Positions 15,070 through 24,511 of a stretch of DNA of 64,000 bases are shown here, piece by piece. The stretch covers positions 21,668 through 85,667 of the forward strand of contig NZ_JAFLVR010000015.1 in NCBI RefSeq assembly GCF_017315985.1. Reading direction: 5' to 3'. Numbering within the stretch: position 1 is the stretch's first letter; the number at the start of each line of letters is the position of its first letter. The DNA comes from Candidatus Enterococcus murrayae (lineage in GTDB: Bacteria; Bacillota; Bacilli; Lactobacillales; Enterococcaceae). The notes beneath the pieces were generated by a model. That model saw only the letters and a program-made list of their open reading frames with translations, did not search any database and had not been told where the DNA came from. Position numbers and translations under genes: made by a program.

Positions 15070-15891
15070 TTATACTTTAGCTGCTTTCCGTTTATTCCGC
15101 CAATAATTCAATAGAATCAAAAGCAGCATAATTCCGCTGGTGATCAGCACTGCCTTCAATAATAAGTGATTTTCTTTGGTTAGTTTTTTCTGCGGTACTT
15201 TTTTCTGCGGCTGATAAGGAACTCGTTTTCCGCGAACTAAGAGGCGATGAGAGTTCACGCCATAAGGTGTACAAGTCAATAAGGTCGCATAGTCTTTGCC
15301 ATCGACCGCCTTCAATAAATCCGTCTGCTCCGGCTTAATGACTGAAATCTTGTCCACCTCATAAGCCAGTGTTCGATCCAACACACGAATGAAAAATTGA
15401 TCCCCTTTTTCCAGTTCAGTCAAATCCGTGAACAATTTCGCCTGCGTCAAACCAGTGTGAGAAGTCAGTACCGTATGCGTTCCTGCTCCTCCGATCGGCA
15501 GAGCCGAACCCTCAAGATGTCCCACTGCCCTTCGCAAAACAGCATCCTTTGTCCCATGATAAATTGGAAGCTTCACATCAATACTGGGAATCTCTACCTG
15601 CCCCATCGTACCACCGACATTCAATACACGATAATAATTATCCGGCATTACAATTCCAGAGCCAGGCAGAAAGGGATCGTGCGCCGGCTGCCCCAACAGA
15701 TTCTCATTGTAGACCTGAGCCTGTTGAAAAATATTGGCGATTTGTTCAGGTGTCAGCTCCTCTGTATCCTTTTGATACTTTTCCATCACCTGTGTCGCAT
15801 TTTTTTGATTTAAATAATTTCCGATAAAAGGAAAGGCAATGATGCCAATTCCAGCCATCAATAAAAGAAGGATCAAAATCGTCCGCTTCAT
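15070..15891 (-). CDS. srtC: Class C (pilin) sortase
   Basis: A 273-aa transpeptidase. An N-terminal membrane segment is followed by a lid region with AHDPFLPGSG (DPF motif near residue 68). The sortase barrel carries the catalytic His in TSHTGL, Cys in TLLTCTPYG and Arg in NSHRLLVRG. A second C-terminal membrane helix (LLLKAVLITSGIMLLLILL) and basic tail are normal for class C. These enzymes polymerise pilins through an isopeptide bond to the pilin-motif lysine. It is the last gene after two pilin genes. A hairpin between pilin and sortase likely lowers its expression. Confidence 0.95.
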   Translation of the reverse strand: MKRTILILLLLMAGIGIIAFPFIGNYLNQKNATQVMEKYQKDTEELTPEQIANIFQQAQVYNENLLGQPAHDPFLPGSGIVMPDNYYRVLNVGGTMGQVEIPSIDVKLPIYHGTKDAVLRRAVGHLEGSALPIGGAGTHTVLTSHTGLTQAKLFTDLTELEKGDQFFIRVLDRTLAYEVDKISVIKPEQTDLLKAVDGKDYATLLTCTPYGVNSHRLLVRGKRVPYQPQKKVPQKKLTKENHLLLKAVLITSGIMLLLILLNYWRNKRKAAKV

Positions 15892-15917
15892 CGCCCGCTC
15901 CCCTTTCTATGTATAAT

Positions 15918-15944
15918 AAAAGCCGAGCGCAAACTCGGCTTTTC
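15918..15944 (-). terminator. Intercistronic hairpin between major pilin and sortase genes
   Basis: A 10-bp perfect stem (AAAAGCCGAG/CTCGGCTTTT) with a 6-base loop lies in the 65-base gap. It would give partial termination, so that much pilin and little sortase is made. Confidence 0.7.
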
Positions 15945-15956
15945 CTGAAGACTCAT

Positions 15957-17597
15957 TTAAGCAGTCTTTTTCTTTTTATTCATTGTTAGAATGATCGCTA
16001 ATCCGATCAGGACGATCCCGAAGACAACTAGCAAGATCGTTCCTACGCCCCCGGTGTTAGGGAGAGTGAACCCTTTTTTGTTTTCGATAGCTTCAGTGTG
16101 AATGTATTTAGTACCAAGATCTGTTTCAGTAAATGTCACTTCAACAGGTTCGTCTAACAAATTGTAATCTTCTGGCGCTTTTGTTTCGACTAGATAATAA
16201 GAATCGAACACTTTATTATCATCCGGTCCAGTATACGTTCTTAATCCTTCAAAAGACGTAACATAGAAAATATCTCCAACAAGTCCCACCGTTTCGCCAG
16301 TAGCTGCTTGAGAGGGTAGTGCAACCCATTTTTTGGCGGTATCATAGCCTGTTTCACCAGGTGCAACTATATCTGTTATATAGGAGTTTGAACTATCTAA
16401 AACTACTCTGTAATAATTTCCGGCTTCCGCATCCACCGACGTTTTAGCCAATTGGAATTGGGCACTTTCAGTTACCGTTCCGCCAGAATAGGTTTTATTG
16501 ATTTTGATTTCTCCTGTGTGAACTGTCGTAACAGGTGTTTCATCAACATCAACTATCGTACCATTATCAAATTCTATAGAGGCATCGTTCTCAATTGCAT
16601 TTTCATCATCTGATTTAATGTTCCCGTTAACAATCGTTTCAAATGAGATTGCTACTTTTACGACACCGCTTGTACCAAGCTTCGCAATTCCAGTATCCTT
16701 CAGTTCAATTTTGATTGATTCTTTAGCCGAATCTGTGGCTGGTGTATGGACAACTTCAAAATCAATTGGAGTAAGGGTGATTACTTCTGTATCACCAGAA
16801 TCTAATCCAACAATTTTCACACTATTTGTTACATAATTCAATCGTTTATCCAACTCATCGATTACATCAAACTTTTTGTAACCGGCAATATCAGAAGGAA
16901 CATTTGCCGTAATGGTCCACTTTACCTTATCTCCAACATTGACAGAGGGCACTTCAGGTTCCTTTTCAGGACTTAACCCTTGGTTTTTCGGATAGACGTG
17001 AACATCTGAATTCCAGCCATCACCCGCTGGATTCGTCATAGGTACTGCTGTGATAAATGGTTTTGCAGTAGAAGTAATCGTTTTACCTGCATTTCCCGTT
17101 CCTTGCACTTCATAACCGGTCGATGCGGTCAAATTCTCTTCTACAAAATAATACCCTGCGGCTAGTCCTGAATATTTTAATTCACCATTTGCATCTGTTT
17201 TACCATCAGTATATTTAGCATCAGCAACTTTTTTGACCAAATTGTAAGTCATAGATGTTTCTCCAGACTTGCTGACGGTTAACACATTATCTGTTCTAGA
17301 ATATGTCCAGCCATCTTTCTCTGATGGTGGTATCTCTGTTGCAGGAGCTACTGGTGTCATACTATATACATCAAATTGAATACCTTTTACCGCGGGATTG
17401 GTTATAGCACCGTCTGGCAGCTTTTCCCCGCTTCCTTCATTCCCGATATCCCCTGATGTTTCCGCCCAATGCTTATGAATCGTTAAATCTCCATTCGCCG
17501 GTCGTGAACCTGGAGCAGCATATCCGGAAATCGCTCCTCCTAATGTTGTTAATAAAATAAAGGCTATTGCTATTAGCTTACTTAGCTTTGTTCTCAT
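15957..17597 (-). CDS. Major pilin subunit, LPXTG-anchored (SpaH/EbpB family)
   Basis: A 546-aa secreted pilin. After a signal peptide (LIAIAFILLTTLGGAISGYAA) come immunoglobulin-like isopeptide domains. A pilin motif with the acceptor lysine is visible in VHVYPKNQG near residue 200. An E-box lies in YYLVETKAPEDYN near residue 485. The sorting signal is LPNTGG, then a hydrophobic helix and KKKKTA. The ATG at 17597 has AAGGGG upstream. The start overlaps the end of the large pilin gene by 20 bases. The downstream class C sortase would build the shaft from this subunit. Confidence 0.93.
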   Translation of the reverse strand: MRTKLSKLIAIAFILLTTLGGAISGYAAPGSRPANGDLTIHKHWAETSGDIGNEGSGEKLPDGAITNPAVKGIQFDVYSMTPVAPATEIPPSEKDGWTYSRTDNVLTVSKSGETSMTYNLVKKVADAKYTDGKTDANGELKYSGLAAGYYFVEENLTASTGYEVQGTGNAGKTITSTAKPFITAVPMTNPAGDGWNSDVHVYPKNQGLSPEKEPEVPSVNVGDKVKWTITANVPSDIAGYKKFDVIDELDKRLNYVTNSVKIVGLDSGDTEVITLTPIDFEVVHTPATDSAKESIKIELKDTGIAKLGTSGVVKVAISFETIVNGNIKSDDENAIENDASIEFDNGTIVDVDETPVTTVHTGEIKINKTYSGGTVTESAQFQLAKTSVDAEAGNYYRVVLDSSNSYITDIVAPGETGYDTAKKWVALPSQAATGETVGLVGDIFYVTSFEGLRTYTGPDDNKVFDSYYLVETKAPEDYNLLDEPVEVTFTETDLGTKYIHTEAIENKKGFTLPNTGGVGTILLVVFGIVLIGLAIILTMNKKKKTA

Positions 17598-20500
17598 CTT
17601 TTTTCCCCTTTTCATCGTTTACTTTCTTTTTTCGATTCTGCAAAACAATTCCCGCTGAACCAAGTAATACAATTCCTAATACAACCAAGAACACTCTCAG
17701 ATAACCACCTGCTCTAGGCAGCGAGTTCTTTAAATAGTTTGGTAAATAATACTTGCCGTTATTTACCCGGAAAGCTGGTGGTAATGGATCACCTCGCCCA
17801 CGAATCGTTTCGATTTCTCCGTAGAAATCTACGGTGACAATCCAATAGCCCAGCGGTAATTGATAGTCCGGAAGCGTCTTAGTCTCTACTAATAAATAAT
17901 CGCCTCTCGCTAATGCATCGAAGGTGACTTTCCCCTTATCAGCAGCATCATCACTACTGACTTTTTCAATGGGATTCGTCATATCCCATTTAGTATCCGC
18001 AGCTTCTGGATATTCACTACCGTTAGCACCAGCTTCGCCATCTTTCGCTTTATAAAGAGAGAAGTGAACTCCCCCTAATGGATTTTTCTTTTCATCTTCT
18101 TTGTAAAAGCTGATCGGCTTGCTCTTATTTGTTAAATAAAGATTCGTTTTGTCATCGCTGATTTTGTGTCCGGGATCTTCAGCATCAACCGCTGTACCAT
18201 TTTGAATAATTTTATATTTCACTTCAAAGATTTCAAATTTTTGCGTAGAAGGATTCCATGCGGTAGAAACTAACCAATAACCATTAGCCAATTGATATCC
18301 GCTATACGTGTCTGTCTCACGAATGATATACCAGTCAAACTCTTTTGGTTCCGCCCCTTCCGAACCTGTTTGTCCGATTGTGGCGAAGTAGCCTTGATTG
18401 TCTGTTGCAGCATTTGATTTTATCTTTGTCCACGTTCCATCTGTGTAAGGAGTGTTTTCATCAAAATACCAAAAAACATTCCACCGATAAATATCGAATC
18501 GGACTTTCTGACCTTCAGAAGATGGCATCGCATCACCCTGTTCATTGACCTTAAATAATGAAATCTCAGGTTTCTTATTTTTTAAGATGTACCGTTGGCC
18601 ATTTCCTTCACTGGGCGCTTCATAATCAGGTTTGTGTACTTGACTCCCACCGACCCAGTTTGGCATGGAAAAAATTTCCTTAGTACTCATTTTGATCACC
18701 CAATAGACCTCATTATCTGGTTGAACATAATCTGGATAAGTTGCTACTTCAACGATAGCGTAATACTTTGTCAAATCAGTAATACTTGGGGCTCGAACCC
18801 TGCCTAATGCATCTGTAGCAATGGGAGTATTATTTATCTTTGTCCAAACTTCCGGCTTCGAGATAGGTCCATTTCCATCAGCATAAGGATTACTTACTCC
18901 CCAATCCTCATCCCACTCATAAATATCAAAAGCAACTTTCTTTTCTCGTCCCTGCTCATCTAGCAATGGATTACCACTCGAATCAACAGAAGGCATCAAC
19001 TCACCATTCATTCCTTGCTTATAAAGGGTAAAGGGTACATTCGCTGCAATCGTATAATATAGCTCTATGGTCAAGTTGCCATCCGCAGTAACAGTTCCAG
19101 TGATTTTCCCGTAAGCAATTGACAGCGTCTCGCTATACTCATAGGACTTCAATAAGTCCATCAATGGCTCACCAATGATCTCTTGTCCTAAATAGCCGGA
19201 CTTTTCTTCTGTCTCTCTCAGTTCAAAATTATCTTTCGCTGTATTTCCTTCACTCTTCTGCACATAGTGTTTAACAGTGTATTTAGCCTGCGGAAGCTTC
19301 TTATTCCAAACAGTTACAGTCGGCCCTCTGCTAGTAGTTGACGGTATAACAAACTCATCAGATACTTTAGTTTCTTCAACATAACCTGCTGCCGCTTTGG
19401 TCTCAACAAATCGATAGGTACCATCAGCTAATCCTAATGTGCCAAAATCCACTTTGACCAATCCATTGGCTGTCTTTTCAACGGTCACACCATTTTCCAC
19501 TTCGTAGTACTGAATGCCATCAGTAATAAAGGTTAATATAGTGCCATCTTTTTTTACGTCTGACCAAGTACTTCCATCTTTTACTTGCAGCTTGAACTTT
19601 GCGCCATTAATCGGGATATACTCATCATTCTCATCACGTTCAACGTCGAATTTTTGCAGTAAAGCTTGATTCGCGTTTAAAGTGATACTACCGTATGAAT
19701 TCTTGAGATTGGCAGTATATCCATCTATCTTTGGCATTGTTTCTGGAGGCTTTCGCTTTAGTGTCAACGCACTATGAGTATAGATAGCCGATTCATTTCT
19801 AATGGGTCCAGATGGCGTACTTGGCGGGTAACGAACCATCAAGGAAATATTGTATGACGCGATTTTCCCACCTATGACATTGGTGTCCCCAAAAGTGATT
19901 GAATAGTAATTTTCCAAAAGCTCGCGATCTTCTTCAGCATAATAGCCTTTTCTGATTGTAAAATCAGCCGCTTGTGCCGCAAACTGAGTGATATTTACTG
20001 TCTGATTCGTTTTTTGGTTTATGATTGTTCTTCCCGTGTATGCTGTATCTGTTAAATCACTAAGCTTTTGCTGCTCATTAGCTGCTTTTTTCATTGCTCC
20101 ATAATGCAGCATCACAGTCGAAATACCCGTAGTTTTTTCTTTGTAAACGCCATATTGATAAGGAGCTGCTTGAATTCGAACCTTAAACTGTGTCTTTGTT
20201 TCATTCTCCAATTGCGTTAATCGGGTGAATCCAGTACCAGCTTTTGGGCTTTGTACCTCACTAGTATCCGAGCCTGTTCGATAAGTTGGACCATCTCCAT
20301 AATCTGCTAAAACAAACGATTGAAAAGAAACCTCTGAAGAAGGATAGACACCTTCTTGTTTCTCGTAATTCTCTTGGCTCAAACCAATTGGAACTTGAAT
20401 ATATGCAGCGATGGTTAGAGTTGTTACCTCAGAACCTGCAGGTAACTCATCTTCTACGTATCCACCTAACTCACCGCCTCCTTGTTTCCCAGCAGGAGCG

Positions 20501-21552
20501 TAAATATCTGTATAATTGGTCCCCCATGGATACCAAACATCTCGACCAGGTTTATCCGTATAAAAGCCTTGATACGCACTTCCTGCTCCACCATTTACAT
20601 CGTAATCTACTTCATCTCCACCTAGTTCAATATTGGATGCTCCATTAAATTGAATATCCCACTTTATCGAATTGCTAGAACCTGGTGTACCATGTTTAAA
20701 AGAAAAGCCATTCGAAGCACTCAAATCAATTTTGTTAAACGTAATACTTTTTGAAAGTGCCGCTCCATTCGCATCTCGACCAAAAACAACATTTTGAACA
20801 CTAGCTTTGGTAACGTAGTTCATGAAGCCAGGAAATTCCAAATCAGAGTTAATGCTATTAGTACTAGGTTCAGCAACTCCTTCCAGAAACTCAATTCGAA
20901 TCATTTGGGTATTTTCAGTAGTTGAATTTTCAATTCGATAACGATAAATCGATTCCCCCTCATCCGTCGCTATTGTACGCCAATCACCCGGCAACGCGTA
21001 CCAGTTACCTGTGTTTGGATCATCATTTTGCGGGATGTTCAGAACAAAGTAATCTCCGGGGAGGATATTTCTGCCTAACTTTCCATCTGGAATACTCCAA
21101 GAAAAACTGAAATTATATGCTTGATTGGGTACCGCATTACTTTTTGGTGCTGTCGTTAGTGATTCACGACTTTGACCGTTTAACCGATATAACTCCCAAT
21201 CATTCACCACAACCGAATGAATAATGTTTGTTGTAGAAGCTTTAGCCTCTTCCTCAATCAGTGCATCTTGAAGCTCATTTTCAGATTCTCCCGCTTTCGT
21301 TTTAGTCATATCCTCCGTAGTGGATTCCGTGGTATCAAGCTCATTTGGTTCATTAAAAGAGGTACTACTCAATTGAGAGTCCAAGTTTGGCATCAGCTCA
21401 CTTGAATCAAAGGTCTCATTTGCTTGATTACTAGAGGTTGTCTCAATGTTTGTTGCTCCTATAGAAAGAGTCGGAATCAGGACAGATAAAAGAATAAAAA
21501 AGGCAGCTAGCAATTTGACTAACTTTCCTATAAAGCCTCTCTTTTTTTGCAC
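17578..21552 (-). CDS. Large pilus tip/adhesin protein with Cna-B-type repeats
   Basis: A 1324-aa secreted surface protein. The signal peptide is residues 1-33, followed by a Ser/Thr/Glu-rich linker. A large N-terminal adhesin region (about 110-640) contains strand-rich domains typical of collagen-binding-like folds. Several SpaA/Cna-B domains carry E-box-like motifs (YRFVETKAAAGYV, WYIIRETDTYSGY, YLLVETKTLPDYQL), and there is a MucBP-like segment near YTVKHYVQKSEG. The sorting signal is LPRAG, not LPXTG, with a hydrophobic helix and a long basic tail. It starts with GTG behind GGAAGGTGAG. Position and size suggest the pilus tip. No von Willebrand A motif is seen. Confidence 0.9.
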   Translation of the reverse strand: MQKKRGFIGKLVKLLAAFFILLSVLIPTLSIGATNIETTSSNQANETFDSSELMPNLDSQLSSTSFNEPNELDTTESTTEDMTKTKAGESENELQDALIEEEAKASTTNIIHSVVVNDWELYRLNGQSRESLTTAPKSNAVPNQAYNFSFSWSIPDGKLGRNILPGDYFVLNIPQNDDPNTGNWYALPGDWRTIATDEGESIYRYRIENSTTENTQMIRIEFLEGVAEPSTNSINSDLEFPGFMNYVTKASVQNVVFGRDANGAALSKSITFNKIDLSASNGFSFKHGTPGSSNSIKWDIQFNGASNIELGGDEVDYDVNGGAGSAYQGFYTDKPGRDVWYPWGTNYTDIYAPAGKQGGGELGGYVEDELPAGSEVTTLTIAAYIQVPIGLSQENYEKQEGVYPSSEVSFQSFVLADYGDGPTYRTGSDTSEVQSPKAGTGFTRLTQLENETKTQFKVRIQAAPYQYGVYKEKTTGISTVMLHYGAMKKAANEQQKLSDLTDTAYTGRTIINQKTNQTVNITQFAAQAADFTIRKGYYAEEDRELLENYYSITFGDTNVIGGKIASYNISLMVRYPPSTPSGPIRNESAIYTHSALTLKRKPPETMPKIDGYTANLKNSYGSITLNANQALLQKFDVERDENDEYIPINGAKFKLQVKDGSTWSDVKKDGTILTFITDGIQYYEVENGVTVEKTANGLVKVDFGTLGLADGTYRFVETKAAAGYVEETKVSDEFVIPSTTSRGPTVTVWNKKLPQAKYTVKHYVQKSEGNTAKDNFELRETEEKSGYLGQEIIGEPLMDLLKSYEYSETLSIAYGKITGTVTADGNLTIELYYTIAANVPFTLYKQGMNGELMPSVDSSGNPLLDEQGREKKVAFDIYEWDEDWGVSNPYADGNGPISKPEVWTKINNTPIATDALGRVRAPSITDLTKYYAIVEVATYPDYVQPDNEVYWVIKMSTKEIFSMPNWVGGSQVHKPDYEAPSEGNGQRYILKNKKPEISLFKVNEQGDAMPSSEGQKVRFDIYRWNVFWYFDENTPYTDGTWTKIKSNAATDNQGYFATIGQTGSEGAEPKEFDWYIIRETDTYSGYQLANGYWLVSTAWNPSTQKFEIFEVKYKIIQNGTAVDAEDPGHKISDDKTNLYLTNKSKPISFYKEDEKKNPLGGVHFSLYKAKDGEAGANGSEYPEAADTKWDMTNPIEKVSSDDAADKGKVTFDALARGDYLLVETKTLPDYQLPLGYWIVTVDFYGEIETIRGRGDPLPPAFRVNNGKYYLPNYLKNSLPRAGGYLRVFLVVLGIVLLGSAGIVLQNRKKKVNDEKGKKDENKAK

Positions 21553-21822
21553 TATTTCTCACCTTCCCCCCTTCTACAATTGCTCTAAGTCATCAATAAC
21601 CAAAAATAAATAAGTTATAAAAATATCTAAATTCATAAAAATCTAAATTATTATTTTAAATATCAGTTTCTATATATCATATTTTACTATTATGCTATTA
21701 ATATTTCAAATACCATTTGTATTTTTTATGATTTTGAATTAAAAAAGAGTTATTGTTAAATATATTGTTAAAACACTTTAACAGAAAGATATTATTTATA
21801 TTAAAGGAATTTTTGTTAACTT
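21553..21822. other. AT-rich promoter region of the pilus operon
   Basis: This very AT-rich stretch upstream of the large pilin has many possible -10 boxes but no outstanding one. No gene is seen. Confidence 0.5.
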
Positions 21823-21853
21823 AAAAAAACAGCTAGGATTTTTATCCTAGCTG
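21823..21853 (-). terminator. Terminator downstream of the VanZ-like pseudogene
   Basis: On the minus strand a 10-bp perfect stem (CAGCTAGGAT/ATCCTAGCTG) is followed by seven T residues. It isolates the pilus promoter from upstream reading. Confidence 0.85.
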
Positions 21854-21894
21854 CCGTAGTCACTGATATTATAGAGAGATTAAGCCATCCGACT

Positions 21895-22149
21895 TTTTAT
21901 TATTCTATAAAACTGATAGCCAATAACTCATCTAATAAAACCGGAAATAATATCCTAGATGTCTAATATTCTCAGATAAAAGACATATTGGACCGTTTCA
22001 ATGCCTATAATAGTTGTCAGCGTAATCACAGCCACTTCTAATTTACCGGCTCGTATTCTATACAAACATCCTAATCTATTAAAATATCTTGTATTCAAGA
22101 TCAACTCAATAATTTGTTGTTTATTATTCAAATACATGACGGATTTCAT
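21895..22149 (-). pseudogene. VanZ-like membrane protein fragment, degenerate copy
   Basis: The frame from 22149 aligns over about 60 residues with the second half of the intact VanZ-like protein at 32654-33217. Shared stretches include QQIIELILNT, CLYGIRAGK-like and GIETIQYVFYL-like sequence. Where the intact copy has Trp (DIWDI) this copy has a TAG at 21955. Beyond it the homology runs on with a further stop to about 21895. The N-terminal half is missing. It is a truncated, non-functional duplicate. Confidence 0.85.
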
Positions 22150-22276
22150 AACGAACTTAGCCTCCTAGCTCTATAAAAAAAGCGACCAAAAAGAAAATAG
22201 ACTTAAGTCAATCTCTCATACACGATTTTATGCGAGTCTGTTTCGAAATTCTAATGCGCGATGTTTCAGTCAGCTA

Positions 22277-23065
22277 TCATTCAACTGGCAATTTTTCTAA
22301 ACTTTTAACATCCGCAATTTTATCACTCGTTTCTTTAATTAACGGCCATTTATCCTTATCCTTTGCTTGTTGAGGATTAAACCTTTGAGCTCCTTTTTTA
22401 CGGTTATACATATATAGACTTTTTCCTATATTAGAATCAAACTCCTCATTCAACAATTTATCCCTATTGCTATAGACAACTGCTTTACTTTCCTTCTTCG
22501 CGCCAAACAATTTATGGTGTCCCCATATTTGAATTTCAACGCCCTCCGCATCAGAGGTCACATTAGTCCCGGATATCTTTGCTAAATCAATTAGCCACTT
22601 ATTCGTTTTAAAATGAACTGTATATTCAACATCCTGTGGCAAAGTAATTTCCTCGCCGGTTTGTTCGACGACGACTACTTCTTCTGGCAATATCTGTTTC
22701 GTAATTTTCGTAATCTCAATATCGTCTTTTTCTAAATAAGTTAAATCAACCCACCAGAAAAAACTAAAAATAGAAATCACTCCGACGGAAATTACTGCTA
22801 AAAACAGAATTAATCCTTTAAATAATCGCTTCTGTTTGATATCAAAACTCAAATCCTTGACCATGCCGGTATCTTCCTTCAGAAGTCCTTCTAAAGAAAT
22901 ATCAAAGAGTTCACTTAGTTGAACTACTTGTTTTAAATCAGGATAGCTTTTTCCATTCTCCCATTTAGAAATCAACTGACGCGTGACAAAAAATTGCTGT
23001 GCCAAATCTTCCTGTGTCAAATTTCTTTCGGTTCTTTTCTCTTTGATAATTTTTCCAATATCCAT
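22277..23065 (-). CDS. XRE-family regulator with a membrane anchor and extracytoplasmic domain
   Basis: A 262-aa protein. Residues 1-60 are a clear Cro/CI HTH (RNLTQEDLAQQFFVTRQLISKWENGKS). A single membrane helix lies near residues 83-105 (LILFLAVISVGVISIFSFFWW), and the remaining 150 residues should face outside. The ATG at 23065 has GGAGGGAGCGAAAG upstream; a frame extension to 23128 has no site. The layout suggests a membrane-bound sensor-repressor of unknown signal. It stands next to a VanZ-like remnant and may have controlled it. Confidence 0.82.
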   Translation of the reverse strand: MDIGKIIKEKRTERNLTQEDLAQQFFVTRQLISKWENGKSYPDLKQVVQLSELFDISLEGLLKEDTGMVKDLSFDIKQKRLFKGLILFLAVISVGVISIFSFFWWVDLTYLEKDDIEITKITKQILPEEVVVVEQTGEEITLPQDVEYTVHFKTNKWLIDLAKISGTNVTSDAEGVEIQIWGHHKLFGAKKESKAVVYSNRDKLLNEEFDSNIGKSLYMYNRKKGAQRFNPQQAKDKDKWPLIKETSDKIADVKSLEKLPVE

Positions 23066-23383
23066 CTTTCGCTCCCTCCTTATCCCTTTATCTAATTTAA
23101 CGGAAATTACTCTAAATAGAAATTCCATCTAGCGAAATTAGGCTTGCAACAAATGATAACATCTTGATTTATCAACCTTTCTAGCATGTTCATTTTGATT
23201 GCGATAATTCCCCCCGATGTTTGCTTTTGTTTCTAGGCGACAATTTCATCCTACTTTACTGTGAAAGAAAGAGAATATTTCTATCTCTCAGGAGTGCCAA
23301 AAATTGTAGAAAACAAGCATGCCTTCCATGAGAGTAATGTTCTTTTTGCTTTAGCAAACTCACTAACAAATTTACTAGTTTAA

Positions 23384-23405
23384 GTCTTCACTAATGAAGA
23401 TTTTT
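23384..23405 (+). promoter_or_regulatory. Small hairpin with T-run before the acyltransferase gene
   Basis: TCTTCA/TGAAGA with a 4-base loop and five T residues ends 24 bases before the start codon. It could act as a weak terminator or attenuator. Confidence 0.35.
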
Positions 23406-23428
23406 CGCTACAAAAAGGAATGAAGTTT

Positions 23429-24511
23429 ATGGAAACCAGTCAAACAATAAAAAATAATTTTCCCTTACTTGATCTCACACAATATGCCGCTTCACTATTT
23501 GTCATTTTGGCTCATTGTGATCGTTTAGCTGAGAATGATTTTATTCATTTTTTCTTGAAAGTTTGCTGCGCGCGTTTAGCCGTACCTATTTTCCTTATAG
23601 GTTCTAGTTACTTCTTCCGCTCAAAGCAAAAGAAAAATACAACATATCCAAGTAATTTTTTTAAACGTCAATGGAAAACATACCTATTTTGGAGCTTGAT
23701 CTATCTTCCATATGGGATTTTATTTATTCAGGATCTAGGTATACCTTCTAATTTATACTTAGCTGCACTTCCTGTCGGCTTAGCTTATTTAGGGGTTTGT
23801 TATCATTTGTGGTATTTTCCCGCATTGTTTTTGGGTCTTTGGCTAGTTAGAAAATGGTTGCGCCATTTCAATTACCCTATTGCTTTCAGTATTTGTCTTC
23901 TATTGTTTGCATTGGGAGCGACAGAAACATACTCAGGATATCTTCAAGGGACTTTAATTTACGACCTATATGCTTTTTACAATCAACTCTTTATGACAAC
24001 TCGCAATGGTCTTTTCTATACACCTGTTTTCATTCTTATTGGCTTTTTTTTAGCAGATTATCTGGAAGGAAATCATACTTTCCTGCAACGGCATATTCCA
24101 GTAAAATTCGGAATCAGTCTGATTCTTTTAGGGATCGAAACGTTAATTATTTGTTTAAGACAGGGAGATGACAAGAATTTTCTCTTTTCCTTGATTCCTG
24201 CCTCATTCTTTTTAATGATTTTGCTTTTGCGTTCCAAAGCCTTGCAAAACAGGAATTTTTCACACCTACGAAAATCAGCTCAATATTTATTCTTTTTACA
24301 TCCTGCTTTTCTTGAAACGACAAAGTGGTTTCTAGCCCAGTTAGGCATTCAGAAATTCCAAGGAATTCCATTGTTTTTAATCACTTTCGTATTGACTACT
24401 TTGAGTATAGAAATCTTATTTTTTATTAAAAAACGTTTGGCAGGCCGGACCATTTTGCCTCAAATCATTCAACCCGGAAATAAATTTCTGACCTCAAGGA
24501 GGAAATTATGA
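23429..24511 (+). CDS. Acyltransferase 3 family membrane protein
   Basis: A 360-aa polytopic protein with about ten membrane helices. The N-terminal LLDLTQYAASLFVILAHCDR matches the acyltransferase-3 first helix with its catalytic-type histidine. Arginines follow in RLAVPIFLIGSSYFFRSK. Family members O-acetylate or succinylate surface glycans using acyl-CoA. The ATG at 23429 has AAGGA 9 bases before it; the ATG at 23420 is immediately after that site. The end overlaps the next gene by 4 bases (ATGA), so both likely modify or make the same surface glycan. Confidence 0.87.
   Translation: METSQTIKNNFPLLDLTQYAASLFVILAHCDRLAENDFIHFFLKVCCARLAVPIFLIGSSYFFRSKQKKNTTYPSNFFKRQWKTYLFWSLIYLPYGILFIQDLGIPSNLYLAALPVGLAYLGVCYHLWYFPALFLGLWLVRKWLRHFNYPIAFSICLLLFALGATETYSGYLQGTLIYDLYAFYNQLFMTTRNGLFYTPVFILIGFFLADYLEGNHTFLQRHIPVKFGISLILLGIETLIICLRQGDDKNFLFSLIPASFFLMILLLRSKALQNRNFSHLRKSAQYLFFLHPAFLETTKWFLAQLGIQKFQGIPLFLITFVLTTLSIEILFFIKKRLAGRTILPQIIQPGNKFLTSRRKL

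Noticed and set aside
15397..15813. 138-codon plus-strand frame over the sortase gene
   Set aside because: It is antisense to the well-supported class C sortase, with Arg/His/Ser-rich random composition.
20286..20648. 120-codon plus-strand frame over the large pilin
   Set aside because: Antisense shadow with no start signals; the pilin frame is certain.
23129..23428. Search for a riboswitch or RNA gene before the acyltransferase gene
   Set aside because: Only a 6-bp hairpin with a T-run is seen, with no conserved riboswitch core.
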